Virus record (IMG/VR): IMGVR_UViG_3300031673_000116
Coordinates: 1 to 45,141 of that record
Length of the DNA: 45,141 bases
Origin: a virus
Direction: 5' to 3' (one strand)
The notes under the pieces are model-generated. The model ran no database searches. It saw nothing but the letters and a program-made list of their open reading frames with translations, and was not told the DNA's origin. The position numbers and the translations under genes were made by a program. Below, in pieces: positions 6,612-15,049 of the stretch (the stretch's first letter is position 1; each line of letters begins with the position of its first letter).

Positions 6612-6637
6612 CAAATAATTACGTTCTGTGATAGGAG
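6608..6637 (+). promoter_or_regulatory. Promoter with overlapping ribosome site
   Basis: TTGACA (6608-6613), beginning in the last codon of the FkbM gene, then TAGGAG about 18 nt downstream, which also contains the AGGAG ribosome site of the 6644 gene. The -35 box is perfect but the -10 is weak, so this may be only a ribosome site next to a chance -35. Confidence 0.3.
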
Positions 6638-6643
6638 TACACC

Positions 6644-6781
6644 ATGAACATAAAGACCCCCAAGAGGTATTTCATTAACATTGACGGTGATCTTGTCCAG
6701 GTCCCGCGCTCTGAATACTACCTTAGTCTGTTGAGCTTCAAGAAGAAGAAACGTAAGAAGAACAACAAGGAGGACCAATAA
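6644..6781 (+). CDS. Small basic protein (45 aa)
   Basis: The ATG at 6644 has AGGAG about seven bases upstream. The product begins with a short beta-type stretch (YFINIDGDLVQVP) and ends with a strongly basic tail (FKKKKRKKNN), which suggests nucleic-acid or acidic-partner binding. AGGAGG inside its last codons serves the next gene, whose TTG follows after one base. No family was recognised. Confidence 0.55.
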   Translation: MNIKTPKRYFINIDGDLVQVPRSEYYLSLLSFKKKKRKKNNKEDQ

Positions 6782-6782
6782 C

Positions 6783-7490
6783 TTGGCTACCTACCACACT
6801 ATGATTCAGGTCATGAAAACTCTTGAGCTTTTTGGTAAGTGTCAGATTATTGAGCCTGGTGTAATCGAGGTTCGCGACATTGACAGAATTGCAATTGTAC
6901 CAAAATACAGATTGGCTATTGGCGAGATCGAGGAATGCGCACCACATTTGCTTGGTGACACGATTAATGGAGCGCACGAGGAAGACCCAACCCAACTTCT
7001 TTCGGATCTTGCGCAGAACAACAAGAACTTTATTGAGAATACCAAACCATTTTCTCACGCTATTTCCATGTCCCTCCTGTGGGTGCTGTGGTTCTATGAT
7101 CATCTCACGATGGACAACAGACAATACGGATCCACACCTGTTGTCTATTCTAGGCCAAGATGGACAAAGATAGCCCACGATCATGAAGATTCAGATGTAC
7201 TGACTCCGACCGATGTTTACGATTCTGATTGTGGGTTGGATATATCTGATACGAAAAATCTTCCAATCTATGCATCGCACAGGGATATATTAACCCTGTC
7301 TTGTGCAAACTTGGCACACCTCAAGGTTCAAAGAAATGAAGAGGGTTTAAGTGGAACAACCAGTCTTGATGAAATGTTTGCGTATGGATTTTGTCTTGCA
7401 AACAACATGGATGCGATATTAGAGTGTAGAGAAATTGTCTGTCACACAGATGGACTGGATATTGTTTTTAGGGGAACTGTATTTCATTAA
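6783..7490 (+). CDS. Hypothetical protein
   Basis: A 235-residue protein with a TTG start and AGGAGG eight bases upstream. It is mixed alpha/beta with several Cys and His residues (for example near residues 150-155 and 180-190) but no motif that I recognise, no signal peptide and no clear membrane segment. It lies between the small basic protein and the DUF3310 protein, in a run that looks like early or middle metabolic genes. Confidence 0.65.
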   Translation: MATYHTMIQVMKTLELFGKCQIIEPGVIEVRDIDRIAIVPKYRLAIGEIEECAPHLLGDTINGAHEEDPTQLLSDLAQNNKNFIENTKPFSHAISMSLLWVLWFYDHLTMDNRQYGSTPVVYSRPRWTKIAHDHEDSDVLTPTDVYDSDCGLDISDTKNLPIYASHRDILTLSCANLAHLKVQRNEEGLSGTTSLDEMFAYGFCLANNMDAILECREIVCHTDGLDIVFRGTVFH

Positions 7491-7504
7491 ACAAGAGAGG
7501 GAGT

Positions 7505-8053
7505 ATGAGCGGAAATTATCACGATCCAGTCAATCATCCGTCACATTACTGTGATCATCCATCTGGTGTGGAGTGTATTGAGATTACCGAACACATGAGC
7601 TTTAATCTAGGAAACGCAGTTAAGTACCTATGGAGGGCGGGGAACAAAGATCCTGGCAAGAAAGAACAGGATCTCAAGAAGGCCATGTGGTATATTGATC
7701 GCGAGATCGGTAGAGAAGGAACCGTGAACGACCTAGCAATTGATATTGAAACAGTCATGGAGATGTTCCCTAGCATTGTCGAAGATATTGATGAGTGTGA
7801 TGTTCCACCTGAATGGCTCGATCCAGACGCTGGGAAGATTAAACCATCAAGTTACACACAGGTGTCGATGGTCAAAGACCCACCGAATGATTGTAAAAAG
7901 AAAGATACTGATGTCCCGGTAACGTGTTTGTATGACGACTATATCCCGACTAGTGAGACTGTTGGATCAACCACCAAGAAATATAATCAGATGAGAGCAT
8001 CTGATCTTTTACCCAGCCAGGCACGTAAAAACGTGACACTTGCAGGAGCCTAA
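7505..8053 (+). CDS. DUF3310-domain protein
   Basis: A 182-residue protein. The N-terminal 70 residues carry the DUF3310 signature: VNHPSHY, then GVECIEITEHMSFNLGNAVK (about residues 20-39), then YLWRAGNKD, and LKKAMWYIDREI. The domain is widespread in phages, and in T7 it forms part of the gp1.7 nucleotide kinase. The C-terminal 100 residues are unrelated, acidic and probably partly disordered. A ribosome site, GAGAGGGAG, precedes the ATG. With the HD phosphohydrolase two genes downstream it suggests control of nucleotide pools during infection, which is inference. Confidence 0.85.
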   Translation: MSGNYHDPVNHPSHYCDHPSGVECIEITEHMSFNLGNAVKYLWRAGNKDPGKKEQDLKKAMWYIDREIGREGTVNDLAIDIETVMEMFPSIVEDIDECDVPPEWLDPDAGKIKPSSYTQVSMVKDPPNDCKKKDTDVPVTCLYDDYIPTSETVGSTTKKYNQMRASDLLPSQARKNVTLAGA

Positions 8054-8054
8054 T

Positions 8055-9434
8055 TTGAATTATTCTAGACTAGACAATGTTGTACGGTTGTTTGTCCATT
8101 ACCTTAATAGATTCCCTAATAAGTTTGCTATTGAGAATTACGTCTACAAGACAGACAAGTCAATTGGACAGATCGAGCAAGAAATCAAGAACTCCTCAGA
8201 GAGGAAGGAGATCATCAAGGGCTGGTATGTTGAATTTCTTGGAAGGAACAACAAGCCAACCGACAAGGGGATTTATTCACACATACAATCCGGTGCTTCT
8301 TATTCGGAACACAAGATAAGTTTTATTAATGCGGCGGAAAGAAGCAAAAGGATAGTGATTCCGGCACTCAATGATTTGTTTGATGCATATGATTATAGCA
8401 ACGATCTTGTGCTAGCGTGTACTTCTTCGGAGATCGATGCCGCTGAACTTAGGCAGGGCATCGACTCTGTAACCAAGATTGTTGACGATACTAACGCGGG
8501 CGCACCAACCCTGCCTCCCACTCCGAGTCCAGACAGTCCAATGAAATTGGGGATTCGCGGTGAAGGGATCCTGAATGGTACAGATTTGATTAATGGACTC
8601 CTGGTTGGGATCGGGCATTATACATTTTTGTCCAATCCACAGAATCACGTTAAGTCCGTTAATGATATTGCTAGTTATGGATTCAATCTATTGAGGGTGT
8701 TTTCTAGCCTCCCAAGGAACCCCGAATATTTACCCGGGGCTTGGTGGATTTCTCCATGGGAAGATCCAGATAGATATTTTAGGATTCTCAATGAGACACT
8801 ATCAGAGTGCAAGAAAAACAGGATTCGACTCCTGTACTGTTTCTTTGATGAAGTTACCAGGACAGATAATGTGAACTTTGACAGGGCCGAAAATACATGG
8901 AACGGCAACTCACCATCAAGATCGGAAGCGGTGTCAATTATTGATTATCTTGCTGAATCTTTCCCGGCATCTAATGCAGATGCTTTTTTGCCGGAACTGA
9001 TGAACGAGCCCCCAGGAGATATGAATACTTGGGACTCTAGTTGGAATTCGTTTCTTGTGAATCATTTGTCCAAGGTTACAAGCAACCCAGTTAGTATTGA
9101 TTACGAAAACCCAGGAGTGGGAACGGTTCTATGGGAGCACGTCCATCCCGGGTATCATAGTAATGGCGGGCTTACCAGAAACGGCACCAAAGATGTTCTT
9201 GATACGCTGAATCGTTGGAGATATCGCTATGCAGAACGCAATTCAGCAGTCCATGTTGGCATCAGCACAGATGGCGTACGAGAAGATCGCATATGGGACA
9301 CAGAAGAGTTCGCCAGGATGATTACTGGTGAAGGGTTTTCTTGTGAATTGATGATGTCATATCGAGCACCAGAGCGATGGAACGATAACGACAAGAGGAT
9401 TGTTGAGAGATTTGCAAGGGGGGCGGGACTCTAA
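8055..9434 (+). CDS. DUF4214-like plus clan GH-A-like glycoside hydrolase fusion
   Basis: About 459 residues. The TTG at 8055 is chosen over an upstream frame extension because AGGAG lies at 8044-8048. Residues about 50-100 contain WYVEFLGRNNKPTDKG, then SGASYSEHK, the pattern of DUF4214/phycobilisome-linker-like modules found with carbohydrate enzymes. After a Pro/Thr linker (near residues 150-165) comes a TIM-barrel-like region with GFNLLRVFSS and LPELMNEPPGD; the Glu of NEP (residue 318) matches the acid/base of clan GH-A enzymes. A nucleophile Glu is not certain. There is no signal peptide. The domain pairing is unusual for a phage. Confidence 0.65.
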   Translation: MNYSRLDNVVRLFVHYLNRFPNKFAIENYVYKTDKSIGQIEQEIKNSSERKEIIKGWYVEFLGRNNKPTDKGIYSHIQSGASYSEHKISFINAAERSKRIVIPALNDLFDAYDYSNDLVLACTSSEIDAAELRQGIDSVTKIVDDTNAGAPTLPPTPSPDSPMKLGIRGEGILNGTDLINGLLVGIGHYTFLSNPQNHVKSVNDIASYGFNLLRVFSSLPRNPEYLPGAWWISPWEDPDRYFRILNETLSECKKNRIRLLYCFFDEVTRTDNVNFDRAENTWNGNSPSRSEAVSIIDYLAESFPASNADAFLPELMNEPPGDMNTWDSSWNSFLVNHLSKVTSNPVSIDYENPGVGTVLWEHVHPGYHSNGGLTRNGTKDVLDTLNRWRYRYAERNSAVHVGISTDGVREDRIWDTEEFARMITGEGFSCELMMSYRAPERWNDNDKRIVERFARGAGL

Positions 9435-9435
9435 G

Positions 9436-10086
9436 ATGAGTGACTTCTGGATTCAAACGATGTCGGGCCGCAAGGTGTGCCTGGACAATATTGATCCATC
9501 AACCATTGACGAGATGGATATAGCTCATTCGTTAAGTATGCAGTCTAGGTTCAACGGCCACTGTTTGCGGCAGTACAACATTGCACAGCACAGTCTGTTG
9601 GTGTATGAGCTAGTCAAGAAGGCCATCGACTACCCCAAGAGGTTCCCACCTCTTACTGGGGCAGACATTGCCCATGAGATTACCGAACTACAGATCATGC
9701 TAGGGGCGCTGCTTCATGACAGTTCAGAGGCATATACTGGGGATATTGTTAATCCATTAAAGAGATTCATCAGAAGCAAAACAACTGCATTTGATGACCT
9801 AGAAGAAGACATCACCAAAGTAATCTTTACGAAGTATGATTGTGTAACGACATATTCTCTGGGCCTAATCCATCCTTTGATAAAAGACTGCGACAGAGAG
9901 GCCCTAGCTATTGAGAAGAAGTATCTAATGATCCCGATTGCTGACATTTGGGGTAAGTTGCCGAACGTAGACTCCCATCCTCCCATTGATTGCCTATCTC
10001 CTGAGAGCGCCAAACACGAGTTTATAAAGGTGTTCAGCCATCTTAGGTCACAAATTAAACTAATGAGAACCATTGATGCCCGTTAA
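9436..10086 (+). CDS. HD-domain phosphohydrolase (YfbR-like)
   Basis: A 216-residue protein starting at the ATG at 9436, two bases after the previous stop. The opening DIAHSLSMQSRFNGH and YNIAQHS with His52, HDSSEAYTGD with His94-Asp95, and an Asp near 150 form the H...HD...D metal site of HD hydrolases. Bacterial YfbR dephosphorylates deoxynucleoside monophosphates, and phage members probably reshape nucleotide pools. It is soluble and cytoplasmic. Its 3' end overlaps the HTH gene by 11 bases. The specific substrate is inferred from family resemblance. Confidence 0.85.
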   Translation: MSDFWIQTMSGRKVCLDNIDPSTIDEMDIAHSLSMQSRFNGHCLRQYNIAQHSLLVYELVKKAIDYPKRFPPLTGADIAHEITELQIMLGALLHDSSEAYTGDIVNPLKRFIRSKTTAFDDLEEDITKVIFTKYDCVTTYSLGLIHPLIKDCDREALAIEKKYLMIPIADIWGKLPNVDSHPPIDCLSPESAKHEFIKVFSHLRSQIKLMRTIDAR

Positions 10087-10582
10087 CTCGCTCCCATATC
10101 CAGAAGAATTTGAGAGAATGGTATACGCCAGAGAGGTGGAACCATCCTACTCTGCCATCGCCAGAAGGTTTGGGGTGAGTCGGGCGTGGGCCAGTAAGTA
10201 TTACAACAAACAGGGTGTAGACATCCAGACACTCAAGAGGTCTAGGCAGATCACCATCAGCAGATGCGATTGTATTTCTGTCATATCTTCGGGTAAGACG
10301 ATTAAAGCTGGGGCCGAAACATTTGGGCTGAGTCCATCTCAATATAAGCGCTCCCTAAGAGAACATGGATTGACACAAAGGAAGAGGTTAGATATTCTCA
10401 GAGAGATCCACAAGAGACAGGCCAACGAGGAATATCTTTATTTGTGCGACAAGGCCGGTAGGAATCTGTCCTCTCATGACCTAAAATCCCAGAAGAAGCA
10501 TAAACTATATGGCAGGATTTATAGATTATTTGGTTCGTTTGTGGAGTTCCGCAACCAAGTGGGTGAGGGCAAAAGTGGCTAA
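10076..10582 (+). CDS. Helix-turn-helix DNA-binding protein
   Basis: A 168-residue basic protein starting at the ATG at 10076, inside the end of the HD gene. Two helix-turn-helix-like segments are visible: SYSAIARRFGVSRAWASKYY (about residues 24-43) and TIKAGAETFGLSPSQYKRSL (about residues 76-95). The protein is rich in Lys and Arg throughout. This layout suits a phage transcription regulator, a homing-type DNA-binding module, or a terminase-like accessory protein. No nuclease motif (HNH or GIY-YIG) was found. It overlaps the next gene by eight bases if that gene begins at 10575. Confidence 0.65.
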   Translation: MPVNSLPYPEEFERMVYAREVEPSYSAIARRFGVSRAWASKYYNKQGVDIQTLKRSRQITISRCDCISVISSGKTIKAGAETFGLSPSQYKRSLREHGLTQRKRLDILREIHKRQANEEYLYLCDKAGRNLSSHDLKSQKKHKLYGRIYRLFGSFVEFRNQVGEGKSG

Positions 10583-10850
10583 GAAAAAACAAGCAGAAGA
10601 AAGAAACGTACAGATTGTAATCTTTGGTATTATGCCATCTGGCGAGAGAGTTGATATTATTTCTGCTGGGCAGAACATTATTCTTCCATTTTCTGAAGCG
10701 GACACTGTGAGAAAATACATTACAGCCACATTGACCAAGGGGGAAAATATTGGATTTTCCTTTGACGTAGACGATCGTGAGATCGAGAAATTGAGTGTCT
10801 TTATTTCTTCAAGTATAACAAGCGTTACAATTGGGATTATGAAGATATAG
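10575..10850 (+). CDS. Small hypothetical protein
   Basis: About 91 residues from the GTG at 10575, which overlaps the previous stop. AGGG about six bases upstream supports this start; in-frame alternatives lie further up, at 10509 and 10563. After a Lys-rich N-terminus the sequence alternates beta strands (VQIVIFGIMPSG, VDIISAGQNIILPF) and looks like a compact beta domain. No family was recognised. It ends just before a strong promoter. Confidence 0.5.
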   Translation: MAKKKQAEERNVQIVIFGIMPSGERVDIISAGQNIILPFSEADTVRKYITATLTKGENIGFSFDVDDREIEKLSVFISSSITSVTIGIMKI

Positions 10851-10852
10851 TG

Positions 10853-10881
10853 TTGACATTGGTTGTTCTGTGTGATACAAA
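10853..10881 (+). promoter_or_regulatory. Promoter for the 10904 gene
   Basis: TTGACA (10853-10858), a 17-nt spacer, then TACAAA (10876-10881), with GTGTGA just before the -10. Transcription would start near 10888, right before AGGAGG at 10892-10897 and the GTG at 10904. This supports 10904, not the upstream in-frame GTG at 10850, as the true start. Confidence 0.55.
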
Positions 10882-10903
10882 GGCCGCTAACAGGAGGATT
10901 GTC

Positions 10904-11242
10904 GTGGACAAATTGGAACGTAGAGATAGAATTCGTAATCTGATTAAGTCTCGTGGGAAGCTAGGAGCATTCGTTAGCTCTTGGAATGTCAGCAGATACA
11001 GACTAGCTAAACTGACTGATGACCTGCCCGATGGCGAGGTGTTTGATAAGTTCGTTAAAACGTTCTCTGTTGACCCTGGTGAATTTTGGGACGGTGATGA
11101 TCTCGATAAGATTAGAGCCAGGACAGGGAACCGGGGCCGCCCCGTTGGGGCCAAGGTGCGCAAGACAAAGCTAGTTGAGATTATGCTTTCGTCTAACGAC
11201 GATGACGACGACTACATTGATGACCTGGATCATTTCTTTTAG
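10904..11242 (+). CDS. Hypothetical basic protein with acidic tail
   Basis: 112 residues from the GTG at 10904, with a perfect AGGAGG six bases upstream. The N-terminal 75 residues are basic and helical, with a possible helix-turn-helix (SSWNVSRYRLAKLTDDLPDG). A Gly/Arg-rich linker (ARTGNRGRPVGAKVRKTK) follows, then a strongly acidic C-terminus (DDDDDYIDDLDHFF). The pattern suggests a DNA-binding protein with an acidic interaction tail, for example a regulator or terminase accessory factor. It has its own promoter and terminator, so it is expressed as a single-gene unit. Confidence 0.6.
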   Translation: MDKLERRDRIRNLIKSRGKLGAFVSSWNVSRYRLAKLTDDLPDGEVFDKFVKTFSVDPGEFWDGDDLDKIRARTGNRGRPVGAKVRKTKLVEIMLSSNDDDDDYIDDLDHFF

Positions 11243-11268
11243 ATTAAAGATCACGCAATCTAGATATT

Positions 11269-11312
11269 AGACCTCCTGCCGGGTGTTCCTTCCTGGTTGG
11301 GGGTCTTTTTTT
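11269..11312 (+). terminator. Rho-independent terminator
   Basis: AGACCTCC (11269-11276) pairs with GGGGGTCT (11299-11306) with one wobble, around a loop of about 22 bases, followed by seven Ts. It ends the early or middle unit and separates it from the packaging genes. Confidence 0.75.
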
Positions 11313-11318
11313 GTGCTC

Positions 11319-11347
11319 TTGACTGTTTAACATTAATAATGTATGGT
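11319..11347 (+). promoter_or_regulatory. Promoter of the packaging/head operon
   Basis: TTGACT (11319-11324), a 17-nt spacer, then TATGGT (11342-11347), directly after the terminator. The ten bases GTATGGTAAT (11341-11350) recur exactly at 17811-17820, upstream of the neck genes. The ribosome site CGGAGG follows. Confidence 0.55.
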
Positions 11348-11366
11348 AATTTCGGAGGTTTAGGTA

Positions 11367-11876
11367 ATGGCGAGTTCCACTGCGGACAAGAAAATTACTG
11401 AATTCATTAAAGACTTAAATTCTACAACTCCAAGAAAAAGAGCAAAAAGGGAAGATGGCGTAATCGCCATGTTGGAGTTGTTGGACCCACTTGAGCTAAA
11501 TAACTTATGTGGGAACGACAAAGAATTCAGGTTAACCGTAGATGCAGAGAACCGCCGTGCCGTTCTCAAGGCACAACATCTTCTTCATCTTGTACTAGAA
11601 GAGATGATGTCAGAGGAAAGACTTGAATGCACGAATCTTGATGACCTGAGAAAGACAGCAGATGCTGCTGCAAAGATTTCCCAGCTTCTCAATAACAGGC
11701 CCACTGCCATTGCAGGGAAGCCTGACTTAGATGAATCAAGTGATGACGACATTACCAAGAAACCACATTCTTCACTTACCGATGATGAATTGGCAGTGAT
11801 GATGAAGAGAGCCCAGGACAACAAGCAGAGGCTAGAAAAGAATATTGGTCCTGTTAGGTTACATAAGGATAAGTAG
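11367..11876 (+). CDS. terS: Probable small terminase subunit
   Basis: A 169-residue protein whose GTG-overlapping stop joins it directly to the large terminase. CGGAGG lies about ten bases before the ATG. The N-terminal part is helical and could hold a DNA-binding segment. The central helices (about residues 50-110, rich in Leu, Ala and Glu) could drive oligomerisation, and the C-terminal 40 residues are charged. Small terminases recognise the packaging site and activate the large subunit, and they vary greatly in sequence. The call rests mainly on position and size. Confidence 0.6.
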   Translation: MASSTADKKITEFIKDLNSTTPRKRAKREDGVIAMLELLDPLELNNLCGNDKEFRLTVDAENRRAVLKAQHLLHLVLEEMMSEERLECTNLDDLRKTADAAAKISQLLNNRPTAIAGKPDLDESSDDDITKKPHSSLTDDELAVMMKRAQDNKQRLEKNIGPVRLHKDK

Positions 11877-13543
11877 TGGCAGAGAAGAAAGTATTCAAAC
11901 GCAAGGGTAGTTCTAGTTGGCTAAAAGATAGCCAATACTACAATCCTGCCAGGCTCAAGTTCGCCAACAAGAAGGAGCGCGAAGAGTTTATCGGACAAAT
12001 GCTTCTTGAGGAATCCCTCATGGAGGAGAGTATGATCCGCCAGGCCAGGGTGGATCCCTGTGTATTCATTGAATACGTGATGAAGGACGATAGCCCTGAT
12101 AGTGGGAACAGGAAGATTGAATTAGCCAAGTTCCAGAGGGATCAACTTATCCCACATTTTATGGACAATCCGAATGCCATTGCCGTGATCCCAAGAGAAC
12201 ACGGCAAGACCACAATCCTGATTGGTTTGATCCTGTGGTTGATCGGCAATAATCCAAACATTCGTGTGAAGCTGGTCTGTAACTCAGATGACAACGCAAA
12301 GAAGCGATTAGGTAAGATTGTTACCTACATGATGCACGATCCTGATTTTAAGAAAGTGTTTCCTGACATTAAGCCAGATCCCCGTGCCTCATGGACCAAA
12401 ACAGCTATTACGGTGAAGCGTGACACAATTGCTGTAGACCCAACCATTGAGGCGTGTGCAGTTCTTTCTACGGCTACCGGTGGACGCGCTGACGTTCTGC
12501 TTGTAGACGATCCGGTTGATGCTAGAAATACCATCCAAAACCCAGCACTCCAGAAAACAGTTAAGTCTGTGTTCAAGAGTGTGTGGATGAATATTCTAGT
12601 GCCCAATGGAAAGATTTGGTATATTGCTACTCTTTGGAGCAAGGCAGATCTCACTCATGAACTGATGAAGAACAAGAGGTTCAAGACCCTCAAGATTGAG
12701 GTTGGGCCTGACTACCAGACAATTTGGGAAGATCGTTGGCCCAGAGAACGACTTGTTGAAAAGAGGGAGTCTATTGGCTCCGTTGAGTATGACAGAAACT
12801 TTAGACACCTTGTTGTATCAGATGAGGACAGAATTTTCTCTGACTATGTGTTGTCCAGACTTCCCAACGACAGACTTGGGATCGAGGATATACCAGATAG
12901 CTGGAGTAAGTTTGGGGGTATCGACCTCGCCATATCAAAGAGACTAGATTCAGCATACACAGTAATGTTTACAATTGCAGTAAACCCAGAGAATAATCAC
13001 AGAGTTGTGTGTGAGATTGCTAGGGGGAGATACTCGTCCCCAGAGACAGCACAGATGATTGCTCGTCAATTCGACAAGTGGAAACACCAGATGATTTATC
13101 TTGAAACAAATGGTTACCAAAGAGCAATCAAAGAATGGATGGAAGTAGCTGGTTATAGTATTATCCCAATGAGGTCATTTTTCACTGGTGCCACCAGCAA
13201 AATGGACATTGCAACAGGTGTTAGCTCTATTGGTGTAGAGATGGAAAATGGCAATTGGGAAATACCTATGAAAAACCATGAAGAATCTGGTATGATAGGT
13301 GGAGATCAATGTCGATGTTCTTTCCATAAATATCTGACTGAATTGAGACATTATCCACTTTCTGAAACTACTGATATTGTTATGGCTTCTTGGCTTGCCC
13401 GGGAGGCAGCTAGGCGTTACCGGGGGGGATCATTCATTAGGGTTATAGGTGAGAGCGATCCAGAAGAGGATCATGTACCTGCGCCTAGACTGATTGACAG
13501 CATTGACAGCCACGGCCCGCTAGAGCGGTTAGGAATTTTTTAA
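11876..13543 (+). CDS. terL: Large terminase subunit (packaging ATPase and nuclease)
   Basis: A 555-residue protein with a GTG start that shares a base with the previous stop. The ATPase domain holds a Walker-A-like PREHGKTT (residues 106-113), Walker B VLLVDDPVD (207-215) and the coupling motif IATLWS (about 250-255). The nuclease domain opens with GGIDLAIS (Asp350), with a further acid in YLETNG (near 408) and DIVMASWLA (near 510), as in RNase H-like terminase nucleases. It moves DNA into the prohead at the portal and cuts it. It has normal length and all key motifs. It overlaps the portal gene by one base. Confidence 0.93.
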   Translation: MAEKKVFKRKGSSSWLKDSQYYNPARLKFANKKEREEFIGQMLLEESLMEESMIRQARVDPCVFIEYVMKDDSPDSGNRKIELAKFQRDQLIPHFMDNPNAIAVIPREHGKTTILIGLILWLIGNNPNIRVKLVCNSDDNAKKRLGKIVTYMMHDPDFKKVFPDIKPDPRASWTKTAITVKRDTIAVDPTIEACAVLSTATGGRADVLLVDDPVDARNTIQNPALQKTVKSVFKSVWMNILVPNGKIWYIATLWSKADLTHELMKNKRFKTLKIEVGPDYQTIWEDRWPRERLVEKRESIGSVEYDRNFRHLVVSDEDRIFSDYVLSRLPNDRLGIEDIPDSWSKFGGIDLAISKRLDSAYTVMFTIAVNPENNHRVVCEIARGRYSSPETAQMIARQFDKWKHQMIYLETNGYQRAIKEWMEVAGYSIIPMRSFFTGATSKMDIATGVSSIGVEMENGNWEIPMKNHEESGMIGGDQCRCSFHKYLTELRHYPLSETTDIVMASWLAREAARRYRGGSFIRVIGESDPEEDHVPAPRLIDSIDSHGPLERLGIF

Positions 13544-14982
13544 TGGGTTTTTTTGATAGAACCAATAAGCCATTGTCGGTTACTGCAAAGATCCTTCACA
13601 AAGAAGAGAAGGCTTCTGCGCAAACACCACTGGTGTCAACTAGTGCAGTAGATGTTAGCAGCTCCAGTGTTGACATTGATTTCCAATCTCTTCCCGACTT
13701 TTATTCAACATCTTGGGTTTATGTATCCGTTAGCAAAACTGCAAATTCATGCTCTTGTATCCCAATTAAGGTTTTCAACAAAGAGATCATCACGAGAGAG
13801 ACTGAAACCAAGGATGCACAAGGGAATGTTGAAACAGTAAAGTTCGAAGAGGAAAGGATAAGCAGGGTCCACGGGGCAAGACTAGAGCGACTATGGAAAA
13901 AGGCCAACCCCAACATGAACGGCACAGACCTCATACGGGATCTTGTGTCCTACATGTTCTTGACCGGACAAGGGATGCTTGAGGTTGTCAGAGACGGGAA
14001 CGATTCTCCATCTGAGCTATACATTATTGACCCCAGAAGAATGGAGCCGATTCCAGATCCCAAGACCAAGATCAAGGGGTGGAAATATACAGTCAACAAT
14101 AAAACGATATTTCTTGATAAGAGGGACGTAATCCATATCCCATTTTTCCATCCAAGTAATAATTTCTGGGGGTACCCCACGTCTAAGACCGCCAAGCGCA
14201 GGGTACTGACAGATGAGAAGGCCCTTTTGTTTAGGGAGAGATTCTTTGACAATAACGCCCTTGTCACCGGAGTCCTTGAGACCGATCAGGAATTGACCGA
14301 TCCTCAATACAAGCGAGTAGATAAGTTCTGGTCACAAACATATGCTGGTGTCCGTAATTCACATAAAGTAGCTATTCTTGAGGGGGGCTTAAAGTTCAAA
14401 GCCATCTCACACAAAGCTCAAGAGATGGAATACAATGCCGGTAGGGAGTTTCTCAGGGATGAGATTTTTGCCATTTACGGCATGTACCCTGCGGTTGTGG
14501 GGATGAGTAAGGGCTTGAGTTCTGGTGAGATCGAGCAGCAGTACAAGATGTATTACCAGGAAACAATTATGCCCATCATGAAGCTGATTGTATCCAAGAT
14601 TAATGAGTTCTTCTTTGGTGATGCGCGATTTAACAATAGGCGGCAACAGCAGTTTGCTATGTTTGACTTTTCTGAGGTGCCCGCAATGCGCGGTGACATT
14701 GAGGCTGAGTCTCGCATGGCTGCTCGTTATGTGGATCGTGGAATTATGAAGATCAATGAAGCCAGGGCTTCGTTCCTGCATATGCCATCTGTTGAGTGGG
14801 GAGAGCATTTCTTCAAACCAATGAATCAGGAGCTTTGGGTCCCCGGTCAGACTCCCGTACAGGAAGGCGAGAACCCCAGTGGTGGACCGGGAACGTCCCC
14901 TGGCAACGATGGAACACAACCGGGGACAGAACCAGATCGAGGCCCCGGGGAAGACCCTGAAATTGATGTTGGTCAAACTTAA
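13543..14982 (+). CDS. HK97-type portal protein
   Basis: A 479-residue protein with the family pattern: an N-terminal region leading into STSWVYVSVSKTANSCSCIP (about residues 54-73), the central stem and wing segments, and EFLRDEIFAIYGMYPAVVGM near residue 304. Portals form the dodecameric ring at one capsid vertex through which the terminase pumps DNA. The C-terminal 40 residues are Gly/Pro/Glu-rich and probably disordered. Its position right after terL confirms the call. A leftover intergenic space with a promoter follows. Confidence 0.9.
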   Translation: MGFFDRTNKPLSVTAKILHKEEKASAQTPLVSTSAVDVSSSSVDIDFQSLPDFYSTSWVYVSVSKTANSCSCIPIKVFNKEIITRETETKDAQGNVETVKFEEERISRVHGARLERLWKKANPNMNGTDLIRDLVSYMFLTGQGMLEVVRDGNDSPSELYIIDPRRMEPIPDPKTKIKGWKYTVNNKTIFLDKRDVIHIPFFHPSNNFWGYPTSKTAKRRVLTDEKALLFRERFFDNNALVTGVLETDQELTDPQYKRVDKFWSQTYAGVRNSHKVAILEGGLKFKAISHKAQEMEYNAGREFLRDEIFAIYGMYPAVVGMSKGLSSGEIEQQYKMYYQETIMPIMKLIVSKINEFFFGDARFNNRRQQQFAMFDFSEVPAMRGDIEAESRMAARYVDRGIMKINEARASFLHMPSVEWGEHFFKPMNQELWVPGQTPVQEGENPSGGPGTSPGNDGTQPGTEPDRGPGEDPEIDVGQT

Positions 14983-14992
14983 TGATATTATG

Positions 14993-15021
14993 TGGACTTT
15001 TATGTATTGTCGTGATATATT
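14993..15021 (+). promoter_or_regulatory. Putative promoter before the protease/capsid pair
   Basis: TGGACT (14993-14998), a 17-nt spacer, then TATATT (15016-15021) with an extended TGA in front. AAGGAGG follows before the TTG start at 15050. The -35 is weak and the -10 good. It could boost capsid gene expression. Confidence 0.4.
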
Positions 15022-15049
15022 CTTTTTAGACTTTTAAGGAGGGTGGGTT

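Noticed and set aside
10850-10903. Upstream GTG start for the 10904 gene
   Set aside because: The region holds the promoter boxes. The perfect AGGAGG and GTG at 10904 fit better.
14407-14976. 189-residue minus-strand frame opposite the portal gene
   Set aside because: Shadow frame without a ribosome site or motif.
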